From Rhizobium mesoamericanum STM3625 (GTDB lineage Bacteria > Pseudomonadota > Alphaproteobacteria > Rhizobiales > Rhizobiaceae), in assembly GCF_000312665.1 (NCBI RefSeq), contig NZ_HF536772.1:2425554-2489553 (forward strand): a DNA stretch of 64,000 bases, given 5' to 3'. A model generated the notes under the pieces. That model was not told where the DNA came from. It searched no databases and worked only from the letters and a program-made list of their open reading frames with translations. This document shows, in pieces, positions 17,616 through 26,165 of the stretch. A program made the translations under genes and the position numbers. How positions within the stretch are numbered: position 1 is the stretch's first letter; the number at the start of each line of letters is the position of its first letter.

Positions 17616-19283
17616 CTAATTGCCGGTCGGCATGGGAATGTTCACGCCTTCCTTCGCAAGAGCGTCTCGCACCCACTGGAATTTCTCATAGTCCGACAGC
17701 GTGATGGGGCCGTCGTATCCAAGACTTTGAAGCTTCCTTGGGGGATACTTGACGTACGTCGCCATGATCTTCTTGAGCTCCTCACTCATGACGACGCCCA
17801 TCCAGGTGCGTTCGGCGAAGTTGTTCATGAAGATGTCATAGCGCTCTTGCGGGTCCTGCCAGAGGTCGAACACTTGAGGGACGGTGGCAACATAGCTTTC
17901 CGGCCCCTTCCAACCCAGGTTGGAATCAACCGCAAGGCCGCCCGACGCGTGACCGTCGTCACCACGCAGATTGAAGACGAACTTGTAATTGTTGACACGT
18001 ATGGCGCCGGGAGAGAGTTCGTTCTCTGTGAAATAGAACCACGACTTGCGCGGCGATTTCCCCGTTCCCTCCAAGACAGGCGTCATGTCGAAGCTGTCGA
18101 AGATGATGGGCTTGTCCTCGCGATCCTTGTCGGGAAGCTGCACGCCGGCAACTGAGGCGAATGTCGCCATCAGGTCGAGCCCTCCAATGAGTTCGTGGTT
18201 CTTGACGTCACGCTTGATCTTACCCGGCCAGACGGCAATCGCCGGAACCCGGTTGCCGCCCTCGCGGACGGTACCCTTCGTTCCGCGGAAGGGGGTGTAT
18301 CCCGCATCCGGATAGACGTCCTGCCAGGCGCCGTTATCTGTCGTGTAAAAGACAAGCGTATTGCGGTCCATTCCCGTCTCATGCAGCTTGTCCATGATCC
18401 GGCCGATGCGGGCGTCGAGCTCGACGATCGAGTCGGCATATTTCGACTTCGACATCGACTTGTGCTCGAATTCCGGGGCCGGCATGTTGGGCTGATGCAC
18501 CTTCATGAAATTCACGTTGATGAAGAACGGTTCGTCCGGCCTTTTGGCGGCGTCATCGAGAAACTCGAGAGCGGCCTTCTCGACATAGCTGTCGAAGAAA
18601 GGAATACCGACCACCCCCTCCTTGCCGTCGATCACGGGCGTGTCAACATACTGGCCGTTGATCTTGAAGTCCTCCGTCACCGGCCCACCGGCCTTGCCGG
18701 ACAGCGCGCCCTTCGTGACCTTCTGGAACATTGCACGCAGTTCCGGATCCATGTCGGGAAACCAGGTCGGATCCGCGTAGGTATAGGCATTCAGGTGGTA
18801 GAGCCCGATGTATTTCATCTCGTCATAGCCCTGGGCATTCGGCAATGCGTAGTCGGCCTCGCCGAGATGCCACTTTCCAGTGAAGTAGGTGTGGTAACCG
18901 CCGCGTTTCAGGACCGAGCCGAGTGTCCATTCAGCGGCCGGCAATCCGCCACCTTGGCCTTGGAAAGCAACGGTAGTCATGCCGCTTCGGTTAGGGATGC
19001 GGCCGGTCTGTATGGCCGCGCGACCGGGCGTGCAGCTCGGCTGCGCATAAAAGTCGAAGAAGGTCATTCCCTCGCTGGCAAGCTTGTCGATATTGGGCGT
19101 CGGCATGCCGCGCCCCTCGCCACCGCCATAGGGGCCGAGGTCGCCATACCCGGTGTCGTCAGACACGATGAACAGGATGTTCGGTTTTCGAGGCTCCTGG
19201 GCGAGAACGTCAGGCGTCTGCGCCCAGAAGATTGATGCAACTGTAAAGGCGAAGAGACTGTAAATGCCAAGGTTGCTCTTCAT
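17616..19283 (-). CDS. Exported sulfatase (arylsulfatase family)
   Basis: A 555-residue type I sulfatase with a signal peptide (about residues 1-29). The metal site SDDTGYGDLG begins at residue 41, and the active-site motif CTPGR has Cys84, Pro86 and Arg88; Cys84 must become formylglycine. The fourth motif position is Gly rather than the more common Ser or Ala. Further sulfatase features are GKWHLGE and FYTTDNGAW. It would release sulfate from organic esters. No formylglycine-generating enzyme gene lies in the window. AAGGAG precedes the ATG. Probably first gene of a two-gene operon with the HAD protein. Confidence 0.93.
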   Translation of the reverse strand: MKSNLGIYSLFAFTVASIFWAQTPDVLAQEPRKPNILFIVSDDTGYGDLGPYGGGEGRGMPTPNIDKLASEGMTFFDFYAQPSCTPGRAAIQTGRIPNRSGMTTVAFQGQGGGLPAAEWTLGSVLKRGGYHTYFTGKWHLGEADYALPNAQGYDEMKYIGLYHLNAYTYADPTWFPDMDPELRAMFQKVTKGALSGKAGGPVTEDFKINGQYVDTPVIDGKEGVVGIPFFDSYVEKAALEFLDDAAKRPDEPFFINVNFMKVHQPNMPAPEFEHKSMSKSKYADSIVELDARIGRIMDKLHETGMDRNTLVFYTTDNGAWQDVYPDAGYTPFRGTKGTVREGGNRVPAIAVWPGKIKRDVKNHELIGGLDLMATFASVAGVQLPDKDREDKPIIFDSFDMTPVLEGTGKSPRKSWFYFTENELSPGAIRVNNYKFVFNLRGDDGHASGGLAVDSNLGWKGPESYVATVPQVFDLWQDPQERYDIFMNNFAERTWMGVVMSEELKKIMATYVKYPPRKLQSLGYDGPITLSDYEKFQWVRDALAKEGVNIPMPTGN

Positions 19284-19742
19284 TTCATAACTCCTTTTTT
19301 GAAGCCAAGAAAAATACGAAGAACGGACGTTACCGCCCGTGCTGGCAGCGCTTCATCTTCATTCCTATTGCTGCATTAAGTTGGCTGCTCCCGCTGGTTC
19401 CTCCCGTCGAAGCGGGCCCAATATACTCGTTTTCCCTTTGAACCTAGGCAGTCGATTTATTGCACCGCTTGCGGAAGGGTCGGTGCGCATTTTTACCAAG
19501 ATGCTGACTGTAGAATTGTCGTATTCGCCCCGAGGATGGCTTATATGATGCTATCATTATATTTGTTTCCCTTCCAGATTGAACAATTATGAATTCCCTA
19601 TTCTACCAGGGGATGCCCGTTCCTTGTTTTCGGCTCAAACCCACCGTTGCCGGTGCTATTCTATTCGCCTAGCTTCGCAATTCTTGAGAAACACCGCGTA
19701 GCTCTTGACTGAATCGCATCAGTCGTTGAAGGAGGAGCCTGC
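19284..19742. other. Gene-free stretch before tRNA-Leu
   Basis: About 460 bases, AT-richer than its surroundings, with only one short frame lacking a ribosome site. It should contain the promoters of the sulfatase and tRNA genes; I cannot point to clear promoter boxes. Confidence 0.4.
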
Positions 19743-19827
19743 GCGAGCGTGGCGAAACTGGTAGACGCAAGGGACTTAAAATCCCTCGACTTCGGTCATA
19801 CGGGTTCGATCCCCGTCGCTCGCACCA
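19743..19827 (+). tRNA. tRNA-Leu (anticodon TAA)
   Basis: An 85-nt tRNA with acceptor stem GCGAGCG/CGCTCGC, a long variable arm as expected for leucine, anticodon loop CTTAAAA giving TAA, T-loop GGTTCGATCCC and encoded CCA. It reads the rare UUA codon. Confidence 0.95.
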
Positions 19828-19967
19828 TCTTGAAATTATTTCGTAATATTGAATAAAGCAGCTTCCGTTAGGCCGAAGGCAGAAGGTCGTGGGCCTACGC
19901 GAGGGTCTACTGAACCGAGCGCATTTTTTTTGTGCGTTCGCTCGCCGCTGTACATACGGGCGCGGTC

Positions 19968-21167
19968 TCACCGCAATGTTGCGATGGAAATCAAGGCGAC
20001 GATCGAAAGCCCACCGAGTGCGGCGGTAATGCCGAGCGACGATGTGACGCCTAAATTCTTCATCGCGAAGGCGAGGACAAACGGCGCGACGGCGGAAAGG
20101 ATGAGCCGTGCCGCCATTATCTTCCCCTGTAGCTTGCCGTAGCCATCGCTGCCGAAAAGCTGCAGGGGCAGCGTGCCGGTGACGATGCTGAACAGGCCGT
20201 TACCCATGCCGAAGATCACTGAGAAGGCCATGGCCCCCGGCACGGATGGAGCCGAAAGCAGAAGAACTACGACGCCGCCCGGAATAAGCATCGCGGCAAT
20301 CACGGCCAGATGAAGTGCTGGCAGGTTTTTCCCGAAGACCATGTTGATCAGCCGACTGCCAACCTGCGACGGCCCGAACAGCGTCCCGACAAGGGCGGCG
20401 GTTGCACCAAGTCCAAGACCGGACAGCAGCGGCACGAGGTGCACCAGCATGGCCGAGCTGACGAGCGACATCAGCGAAAAACCCGCGACCATGATGGCAA
20501 AGCCGAGCCGTCGGCGTCCAAGCGGTAAATTTCCGTCCACATGCGGAGCATCGGTCGGAGCCGGTGCTGTCCGGCGCATGCGGCGCCGTCCCCGAGACAG
20601 CCATTCATGGATCGGAGCGCAGATGACGAGGTTAAGCACGGCGAAGATTAAGTAAACGTTCTGCCAGCTGAGATATGCATGCAGCGCGGTGGTGATCGGC
20701 CAGAATATTGTCGAGGCAAAGCCAGCAATGAGGGTTAGATAGGTGATGCTGCGAGATGCGACCTGCGGTCGGATTTGCACAAGCAGCGCAAAAGCCGCGC
20801 CGTACTGGACCAGATTGGCAGCGACCTCGACAGCGACGAGCGCTACAACGTAGACAGCCTTGTTAGGCGCAAAGGCGCAGGCGGTGAGAGCAGCAGCAGC
20901 CGCAAGGGAACCAATGGTCATCACCCGGCCCGCACCGACCCTATCGAACATCACTCCCAGCCAGGGAGCTGTGAGCCCACCGGCCAGAAGAGCTGCCGAG
21001 AGCGCGCCGAAGACCCATTCGCTCGGCCACGCAAAGTGAATGGCCATGTCGGGGGCAAGGATACTGAAGCTGTAATAGAGAGTGCCGTAGCCGATGATTT
21101 GTGTGACGCCGAGCGCAAGCACGGCGAGAAGCGGCACTCGTTCAGACAAGGCGTTTGCCGTGGGCAT
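19968..21167 (-). CDS. arsK: Arsenic efflux MFS transporter (ArsK type)
   Basis: A 399-residue inner-membrane protein with about twelve helices and the major-facilitator layout, including MFDRVGAGRVMTIG between helices 2 and 3. Its position as last gene of an ars operon and its overall sequence fit ArsK, an MFS exporter of As(III) and related arsenicals described from Agrobacterium. The start at 21167 overlaps the end of arsC by 26 bases, and an AGCAGG ribosome site is present; the frame is open upstream to 21236 but that would intrude far into arsC. No arsB or ACR3 exporter is present, so this should be the export step. Confidence 0.8.
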   Translation of the reverse strand: MPTANALSERVPLLAVLALGVTQIIGYGTLYYSFSILAPDMAIHFAWPSEWVFGALSAALLAGGLTAPWLGVMFDRVGAGRVMTIGSLAAAAALTACAFAPNKAVYVVALVAVEVAANLVQYGAAFALLVQIRPQVASRSITYLTLIAGFASTIFWPITTALHAYLSWQNVYLIFAVLNLVICAPIHEWLSRGRRRMRRTAPAPTDAPHVDGNLPLGRRRLGFAIMVAGFSLMSLVSSAMLVHLVPLLSGLGLGATAALVGTLFGPSQVGSRLINMVFGKNLPALHLAVIAAMLIPGGVVVLLLSAPSVPGAMAFSVIFGMGNGLFSIVTGTLPLQLFGSDGYGKLQGKIMAARLILSAVAPFVLAFAMKNLGVTSSLGITAALGGLSIVALISIATLR

Positions 21168-21570
21168 CGAGAACCTGCTCGCCGTCTTCCTTGGCGAACG
21201 GGCCTTTGTGCGTATCGGGCAAGATATCCAGAACAACTTCCGAGGGCCGAGCCAGCCGTGTGCCGATGGGCGTGATGACGAACGGCCTGTTGATCAAGAT
21301 CGGGTCCTTCAACATGGCACTGAGTAACTGGTCATCGGTAAGATCGGGATTGTCGAGGCCGAGTTCGGCATAGGGGGTACCCTTTTCGCGAACTGCCTCG
21401 CGCACGGTCAAACCTGCATCCGCAATCATCTTGACGAGTTCTTCGCGGCTCGGCGGATTTTTCAGATATTCGATGACAACAGGTTCGATGCCTGCATTGC
21501 GGATCATCGCGAGCGTGTTGCGCGACGTGCCGCAATCGGGATTGTGGTAGATGGTGACTTCCATGGTCAT
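21142..21570 (-). CDS. arsC: Arsenate reductase, glutaredoxin type
   Basis: A 142-residue enzyme that reduces arsenate to arsenite with glutathione and glutaredoxin. The N-terminal active site is HNPDCGTSRNTL with catalytic Cys13 (counted from the ATG at 21570), and the RPFVITPIGTRLARPSE segment contains the arginines that bind the oxyanion. Length fits the family. The ATG overlaps the aqpS stop codon (ATGA), and GGAAG lies 8 bases before it. Product arsenite would leave by AqpS or ArsK. Confidence 0.96.
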   Translation of the reverse strand: MTMEVTIYHNPDCGTSRNTLAMIRNAGIEPVVIEYLKNPPSREELVKMIADAGLTVREAVREKGTPYAELGLDNPDLTDDQLLSAMLKDPILINRPFVITPIGTRLARPSEVVLDILPDTHKGPFAKEDGEQVLDAHGKRLV

Positions 21571-22274
21571 GGCGTGGCTTCCGTCTCAGTGAGAGTTTGA
21601 GGATTGCGGGCATCCATCAGCAACCAACCTGCAACCATCAACGCCAGCAAGGCACCAAGGACTTCCGCGACGATGAAGCCCGGCAGATCGACCGGGCGGA
21701 TGCCAGCGAACGTATTCGTCAGCGAGCGGGCCATAGCGACGCCCGGATTGGCAAATGAGGTGGACGCTGTAAACCAGTAAGCGGCGGTAATGTAGAGGCC
21801 GACCAGCCATGCTACGGCATCGGCGTGAAATCTGCGGCCGGTTAGGATAACCAGTATGAGACCGAAGGTCGCCATCACTTCCGAGAGCCACTGCCCACCG
21901 CCAGTCCGTACGGTTGCCGAAGCTTGCATTAGTGGCACATCGAACATCGCATGCGCGAGCATCGTCCCTGCAACACCACCAAGGATTTGTGCGCCGATAT
22001 AGGCAGGAACAGAAGCGGCGTGCAGCTCGCGGCGCAGCCCAAAGACCATCGAGACAACGGGATTGAAATGCGCGCCGGAAATCGGACCGAGGATGGTGAT
22101 AAGCACGACAAGGATCGCACCCGTCGGCAGCGTATTGGCGAGCAGCGCGAGCGCCGTGTCGCTCGTCAGTCTGTCGGCCATGATGCCGGAACCGACGACG
22201 GTCGCGACCAGTAAAGCCGTGCCGATCGCTTCTGACGCGAGGCGGCGCGAGAGCGGGAACGGCTCGACCCTCAT
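21567..22274 (-). CDS. aqpS: Aquaglyceroporin-family channel AqpS
   Basis: A 235-residue MIP-family channel with six helices and two half-helix loops. The usual NPA motifs are altered to NPV (Asn71, after GAHF) and NPG (in SFANPGVAM), as in rhizobial arsenic-operon channels. In Sinorhizobium, AqpS replaces an ArsB pump and lets arsenite, formed by ArsC, flow out down its gradient. Gene order beside arsC fits that role. Start and stop each overlap neighbouring genes by ATGA. Confidence 0.93.
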   Translation of the reverse strand: MRVEPFPLSRRLASEAIGTALLVATVVGSGIMADRLTSDTALALLANTLPTGAILVVLITILGPISGAHFNPVVSMVFGLRRELHAASVPAYIGAQILGGVAGTMLAHAMFDVPLMQASATVRTGGGQWLSEVMATFGLILVILTGRRFHADAVAWLVGLYITAAYWFTASTSFANPGVAMARSLTNTFAGIRPVDLPGFIVAEVLGALLALMVAGWLLMDARNPQTLTETEATP

Positions 22275-22717
22275 GCTGGCAGGCTCCGCACCATCAAGGC
22301 CGCCGATGCTGGGCAGAGCGCTGCAGCCTGCCGCGTCGCCAGAATGGCGGCGGGCGCTTCGTTACGGGCGATGGAACGAAAACCCAGCTCGTGAAAGAAG
22401 GGCGCAGCGCTATCGGTCAGCAGATAGACGGTGTCGGCGCCATTCTCATGGGCCGCAGCGAGCAGGTCCAACGCGATAGCGTGACCGAAACCCAAGCCCC
22501 TCTTGTCGGAGATCACGACAACGGAGCGCAATAGCGCGCTTGCCCCGTAGAGTTCCAGCCCGCCGAAGCCAACGGTTTCACGGCCCTGCGAAAACCGGAA
22601 GAAGTGACGCCCGTCTTCCGCCAGATCATCGGTCGGCAGGTGCGCCGCCATTAATGTATCCCGCAAATCTTCGGCGTTAGCTGCAACCGCAGCCATTGAA
22701 AGCCCGGGACCGTTCAT
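22271..22717 (-). CDS. arsN2: ArsN2-type GNAT acetyltransferase
   Basis: A 148-residue GNAT protein with the acetyl-CoA loop VVVISDKRGLGFGHAIALDLL (about residues 69-89) and the TVYLLTDSAAPFFHELGFRSIARNEAP segment typical of ArsN2. ArsN-type enzymes acetylate organic arsenical antibiotics such as arsinothricin; the exact substrate here is inferred from family and context. It sits inside the ars operon between arsR and aqpS with four-base overlaps on both sides. Confidence 0.85.
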   Translation of the reverse strand: MNGPGLSMAAVAANAEDLRDTLMAAHLPTDDLAEDGRHFFRFSQGRETVGFGGLELYGASALLRSVVVISDKRGLGFGHAIALDLLAAAHENGADTVYLLTDSAAPFFHELGFRSIARNEAPAAILATRQAAALCPASAALMVRSLPA

Positions 22718-23067
22718 TGAAGCTTGCCTTCGGTCGGTATGCAGCAGGCGGCGACTTCAACGGCCGGTGCGCAGATTTCCGGATGGCCCGCACAGCAGTC
22801 TTCCATCAAGAAGCGCACGAGGCCGCCAAGTGCATCATAATTGGCAGTATAGATGATCGAACGGGCCTCCCGCTGCTGCCTAACGAGGCCTGCGTGATCC
22901 AACTCTTTCAGATGGAAGGAGACATTTGAGGGCGAGACTTCGAGCTTTTCTGCAATCGTGCCCGCCGCCATGCCGTCGGGACCGGCAACCACGAGCATGC
23001 GGACAATCTGTAGGCGGGTCTCTTGTGAGAGCGCGCCAAACGAAGCGAGGGCTTGACGTTCATCCAT
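22714..23067 (-). CDS. arsR: ArsR/SmtB-family arsenic-responsive repressor
   Basis: A 117-residue winged-helix repressor. The DNA-reading helix is in KLEVSPSNVSFHLKELDHAGLV (about residues 41-62). A short helix-3-type metal site is not evident; instead the C-terminal tail has Cys91-Cys92, Cys99 and Cys108-Cys109, as in the rhizobial/Acidithiobacillus group of ArsR with C-terminal arsenite sites. It probably represses its own operon and the divergent DUF6428 gene from the inverted repeat at 23070-23093. Confidence 0.93.
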   Translation of the reverse strand: MDERQALASFGALSQETRLQIVRMLVVAGPDGMAAGTIAEKLEVSPSNVSFHLKELDHAGLVRQQREARSIIYTANYDALGGLVRFLMEDCCAGHPEICAPAVEVAACCIPTEGKLQ

Positions 23068-23069
23068 AA

Positions 23070-23093
23070 TTCAACAATCCTTGAAATGTTGAA
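23070..23093. promoter_or_regulatory. Probable ArsR operator between divergent genes
   Basis: TTCAACA and TGTTGAA form a perfect 7-bp inverted repeat around 10 bases, with an inner TTGAA that also pairs with the left arm. It lies directly before the arsR start and 17 bases before the DUF6428 start. Confidence 0.65.
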
Positions 23094-23109
23094 ACAAGGA
23101 GTACTCCAG

Positions 23110-23622
23110 ATGAATGCGATCGACAAGACCCTGTCCACGGATATCAGTCTTGGTCTTCTGCTTGAAGCCCTCTCCGCATCCCGCGATCTGCCTCTGGTGT
23201 TCCGTTACGACGGCCGTTCGATAAAGCCGGGCTACCATGTCACCGAAGTCAAAGCCGGACAGTTTTCGGCGCTCGACTGCGGGGCCAACCCGGAAGCATG
23301 GGCGGAGATTTTCGTGCAGCTGTGGGACGTCGAGGAAGGCGACCGCACCCATATGGCGGCCGGAAAGTTTGCCGCGATTATCCGCAAGGTTTCCGACCAT
23401 GTGAAGCTCGATGGCTCGGCGAAACTGACGTTCGAGGTAAGCGATGGGATCCGGCCGATGCAGCTTTACTGCGCGTCAACTCCTGTTGTCAGCGATGACG
23501 TAGTGCGCGTCGACCTCATTCCCCGTGCTGCAAGCTGCAAGCCGCGTGACCGGTGGCTCGCGGAGCAGGTGCAAGCAGCGGCATGCTGCGGCTCGGCTGC
23601 TGCTGGCAAGTGTTGTGGTTAG
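23110..23622 (+). CDS. DUF6428 protein divergent from arsR
   Basis: A 170-residue soluble protein of the DUF6428 family, whose members occur next to arsR. The middle region (GYHVTEVKAGQFSALDCGANPEAW) is the recognisable part. Function is unknown. Eight-plus cysteines include Cys57, Cys121, Cys143 and two C-terminal pairs, Cys159-160 and Cys168-169, which could bind arsenite or another soft metal. AAGGAG lies about 9 bases before the ATG at 23110; upstream in-frame starts would lie within the operator. Shares the ArsR operator, so induction by arsenite is likely. Confidence 0.78.
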   Translation: MNAIDKTLSTDISLGLLLEALSASRDLPLVFRYDGRSIKPGYHVTEVKAGQFSALDCGANPEAWAEIFVQLWDVEEGDRTHMAAGKFAAIIRKVSDHVKLDGSAKLTFEVSDGIRPMQLYCASTPVVSDDVVRVDLIPRAASCKPRDRWLAEQVQAAACCGSAAAGKCCG

Positions 23623-23799
23623 CGCGCGCTGTTGGGCTTTCGCTGCCGAGCAAAGAGGTTACAACAGCCGCATTGGCAGAGCCGGGACGCCGCTGCGGCC
23701 TCGAAAAAGGTCGCCCGGACGTCCTCCGTTCTTGCTTACTATTGAATAACGCCGTCCAGCCTAGCCGCACCCATTACAAAGGAGCGCTAACGCGTCACG

Positions 23800-24168
23800 T
23801 CACGCTCGCGAAGGACTTGCTGTGGACTTGGCGATCCGGGCCCTGTTCAACAGGTAACCGGCAAACACTCCGGCGGATGCGCCGACGATCTTGACCGCAG
23901 CGTCGTGCAGGCGTGCATGGCGCGTCGGCGACAGATATTGCAGATATTCGATGGCCAATGAGCCAAAGATCAAAAAAACAATTACCGTGAGCCAACGCCG
24001 GGGGTAGGCGACGGCGAACATGAAGCCGACCAATAAGTAGGCGAGCGCGCGGTCGAGATTGACCGACGTCACGGTATGCGGCCGCAGTCCGATCGGCGAC
24101 AGCGTGACGAAAATAATAGCCGCGAGAAGCACCCAGGCAGCCGGTTTGGCGAATTTACTTGAGATCAT
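23800..24168 (-). CDS. VanZ-family membrane protein
   Basis: A 122-residue inner-membrane protein with about four helices. The pattern DRALAYLLVGFMFAVAYPRR, then SLAIEYLQYLSPTRHARLHDAAVKIVGASAG, is that of VanZ-like proteins. In enterococci VanZ gives teicoplanin resistance; in rhizobia the role is unknown. It stands alone between the ars region and ilvA. Confidence 0.8.
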   Translation of the reverse strand: MISSKFAKPAAWVLLAAIIFVTLSPIGLRPHTVTSVNLDRALAYLLVGFMFAVAYPRRWLTVIVFLIFGSLAIEYLQYLSPTRHARLHDAAVKIVGASAGVFAGYLLNRARIAKSTASPSRA

Positions 24169-24349
24169 CGCGGCGATTTAGCCGCATCACGAGCAAATTG
24201 ATAGCGCACAATTGCGTTACCCGATCAGCTTTGGAGCTCCGATCTTGAAAGGTGACCTTTGAAGTAGACAATATTGGCGGATGTAGGCCTTTTCTCGCTC
24301 CGCCCTCTTGTGCGATAGCGAGAGCGAAAACAGGAATGGACGAACAACC

Positions 24350-25600
24350 GTGACCAGACAAGACGTGGAGAGCGCCGAGGAGGCCATGCGCAGCCTCTTT
24401 CCAGCAACGCCGCTGCAGCTGAACGAGCACTTGTCGGCTCGTTATGGCGCCGACATCTGGCTAAAGCGCGAAGATCTGTCGCCCGTGCGCTCCTACAAGA
24501 TCCGCGGAGCATTCAACTTCTTCCGCAAGGCGATCGCCCAAGGGGCAGGCGGCAAGACCTTCGTCTGCGCCTCGGCCGGCAACCATGCCCAGGGCTTCGC
24601 CTTCGTCTGCCGCTATTTCGGTGTGCCCGGTGTTGTCTTCATGCCGGTAACGACGCCGCAGCAGAAAATCGACAAGACACGCATCTTTGGTGCGGAATTC
24701 ATCACCATCAAGTTGACAGGAGACTTCTTCGACCAGTGCTACCAGGCTGCCCGCGATCACGTTGAAGCGATCGACGGAGTGATGGTGCCACCGTTCGACC
24801 ATGCCGATATCATCGAGGGTCAGGCGACGGTCGCTGCGGAAATCCTGCAACAGCTGCCTGAGGGAACGGTACCTGATTTGGTGGTGATGCCTGTGGGGGG
24901 CGGTGGCCTCGCGGCTGGCATCACCAGCTATCTCGAGGGCGTTATGCCAGGTTCCGGCTTCATCTTTACCGAGCCGGCGGGAGCGCCGAGCCTGAAGCGA
25001 AGCATTGAGGCGGGGCGCGTGGTGACACTCACCAAGGTTGATAATTTCGTCGACGGTGCAGCCGTGGCACGGATCGGCGATCTGAACTTCGCGGCCCTGG
25101 CAAGGTTCCCGACCGAGCAGGTCATGCTGATGCCGGAGAACGCGATCTGCGTTACCATTGGCGAGATGCTGAATGTGGAGGGCGTTGTTCTTGAGCCGGC
25201 AGGGGCCTTGTCGTTGACCGCGATCGCTGCGCTGGATCCGGAAGTGTTGAGGGGCAAGACTATCGTAGCCGTCGTTTCCGGCGGCAACTTCGATTTTGAG
25301 CGCCTTCCAGACGTCAAGGAGCGCGCCATGCGCTACGCCGGCTTGAAGAAGTACTTCATCGTGCGGATGCCGCAGCGACCGGGCGCTTTGCGCGACTTCC
25401 TGAACCTGCTTGGTCCCGATGACGATATCGCCCGCTTCGAATATCTCAAGAAGACGGCACGCAACTTCGGTTCGGTGCTGATCGGCATCGAAACCAAGGC
25501 GCCGGAGAATTTCGCGCAGCTCATCGCGAACTTCGAGAAAGCCGCCATCGGTTTCGAGGACATTACCGAAAACGAGATCCTCGCAAACCTGATCATTTAA
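24350..25600 (+). CDS. ilvA: Threonine dehydratase
   Basis: A 416-residue PLP enzyme converting threonine to 2-oxobutanoate and ammonia, the first step to isoleucine. The PLP lysine lies in SYKIRGAFNF, the ASAGNHAQGFAF loop follows, and VGGGGLAAGI is the phosphate-binding glycine loop. The last 85 residues (KKYFIVRMPQRPGALRDFL onward) form one ACT-like regulatory domain, as in short-form enzymes with isoleucine feedback. The best start is the GTG at 24350, which matches homologous N termini; a five-codon frame ATG...TGA (24336-24353) overlaps it, and the nearest AGGA is rather far, so start choice is not certain. Confidence 0.92.
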   Translation: MTRQDVESAEEAMRSLFPATPLQLNEHLSARYGADIWLKREDLSPVRSYKIRGAFNFFRKAIAQGAGGKTFVCASAGNHAQGFAFVCRYFGVPGVVFMPVTTPQQKIDKTRIFGAEFITIKLTGDFFDQCYQAARDHVEAIDGVMVPPFDHADIIEGQATVAAEILQQLPEGTVPDLVVMPVGGGGLAAGITSYLEGVMPGSGFIFTEPAGAPSLKRSIEAGRVVTLTKVDNFVDGAAVARIGDLNFAALARFPTEQVMLMPENAICVTIGEMLNVEGVVLEPAGALSLTAIAALDPEVLRGKTIVAVVSGGNFDFERLPDVKERAMRYAGLKKYFIVRMPQRPGALRDFLNLLGPDDDIARFEYLKKTARNFGSVLIGIETKAPENFAQLIANFEKAAIGFEDITENEILANLII

Positions 25601-25636
25601 CTTTTCCGGCACGAGCTGCCATGATAAAGGCGGAGT

Positions 25637-25963
25637 ATGGCTTCGATCTTCTCCAATATTTTCTCAATGTTTTCAGGCGGCGGCAAATCTGCCGACGCTC
25701 CGGCAGGCGTCTCTTCCGAGCCGCAGCTCTACGGTGAGTGCACGATCTACGCCGAGCCGCAGAAAGAGGGTGGTCAATATCGCCTTGCGGGCCGGATCGA
25801 GAAGACGGTAGGTGGGGAAGTCCTCGTGCGCAATTTCATTCGCGCCGACATGTTCGGGTCCTCCGACGATGCGATCGAGTGCACGGTGCGTAAGGCACAG
25901 CAGATCATCGATCAGAACGGACCATCGTTATTTAACGATGGTGCAAAGGTACGCCAGGTCTGA
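25637..25963 (+). CDS. HlyU-family protein
   Basis: A 108-residue protein with the HlyU domain: YGECTIYAEPQKEGGQYRLAGRIEK, then RADMFGSSDDAIECTVRKAQQIIDQ. In Vibrio, HlyU regulates haemolysin, although the domain here lacks an ArsR-type helix-turn-helix; rhizobial members are conserved with no known role. The N terminus (MASIFSNIFSMFSGGGKS) is a short amphipathic lead. It follows ilvA by 36 bases in the same direction and may be cotranscribed. Confidence 0.82.
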   Translation: MASIFSNIFSMFSGGGKSADAPAGVSSEPQLYGECTIYAEPQKEGGQYRLAGRIEKTVGGEVLVRNFIRADMFGSSDDAIECTVRKAQQIIDQNGPSLFNDGAKVRQV

Positions 25964-26102
25964 CCAGCTCCCGACACCGTTTCTCCGGTGGCTAACTTCA
26001 CGGCACTAATCCTCACGCAATCTTAAAGAATTGCGAAGAATCTTGGTGTCTGGAGCCTTGCAGGACAGCCACGTGCCTTACACCACACACAGACAGCCAC
26101 CC

Positions 26103-26165
26103 ATGTTTGACGCCGCTGGTTCCTGGCAGGGCGCGGTCTCTGGCGCTGACCCGAGAGGCGCCTGA
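26103..26165 (+). CDS. Possible 20-codon leader frame before the GGDEF gene
   Basis: ATG at 26103 opens 20 codons whose TGA overlaps the ATG of the next gene (TGATG at 26163-26167). There is no strong ribosome site before it. It may be chance, or may couple translation of the cyclase. Confidence 0.25.
   Translation: MFDAAGSWQGAVSGADPRGA

Noticed and set aside
19743..19827. tRNA-Leu as integration site of an ars genomic island
   Set aside because: No repeat of the tRNA 3' end and no integrase gene found in the window.
24461..25612. 383-codon minus-strand frame over ilvA
   Set aside because: Antisense shadow; ilvA motifs are complete on the plus strand.
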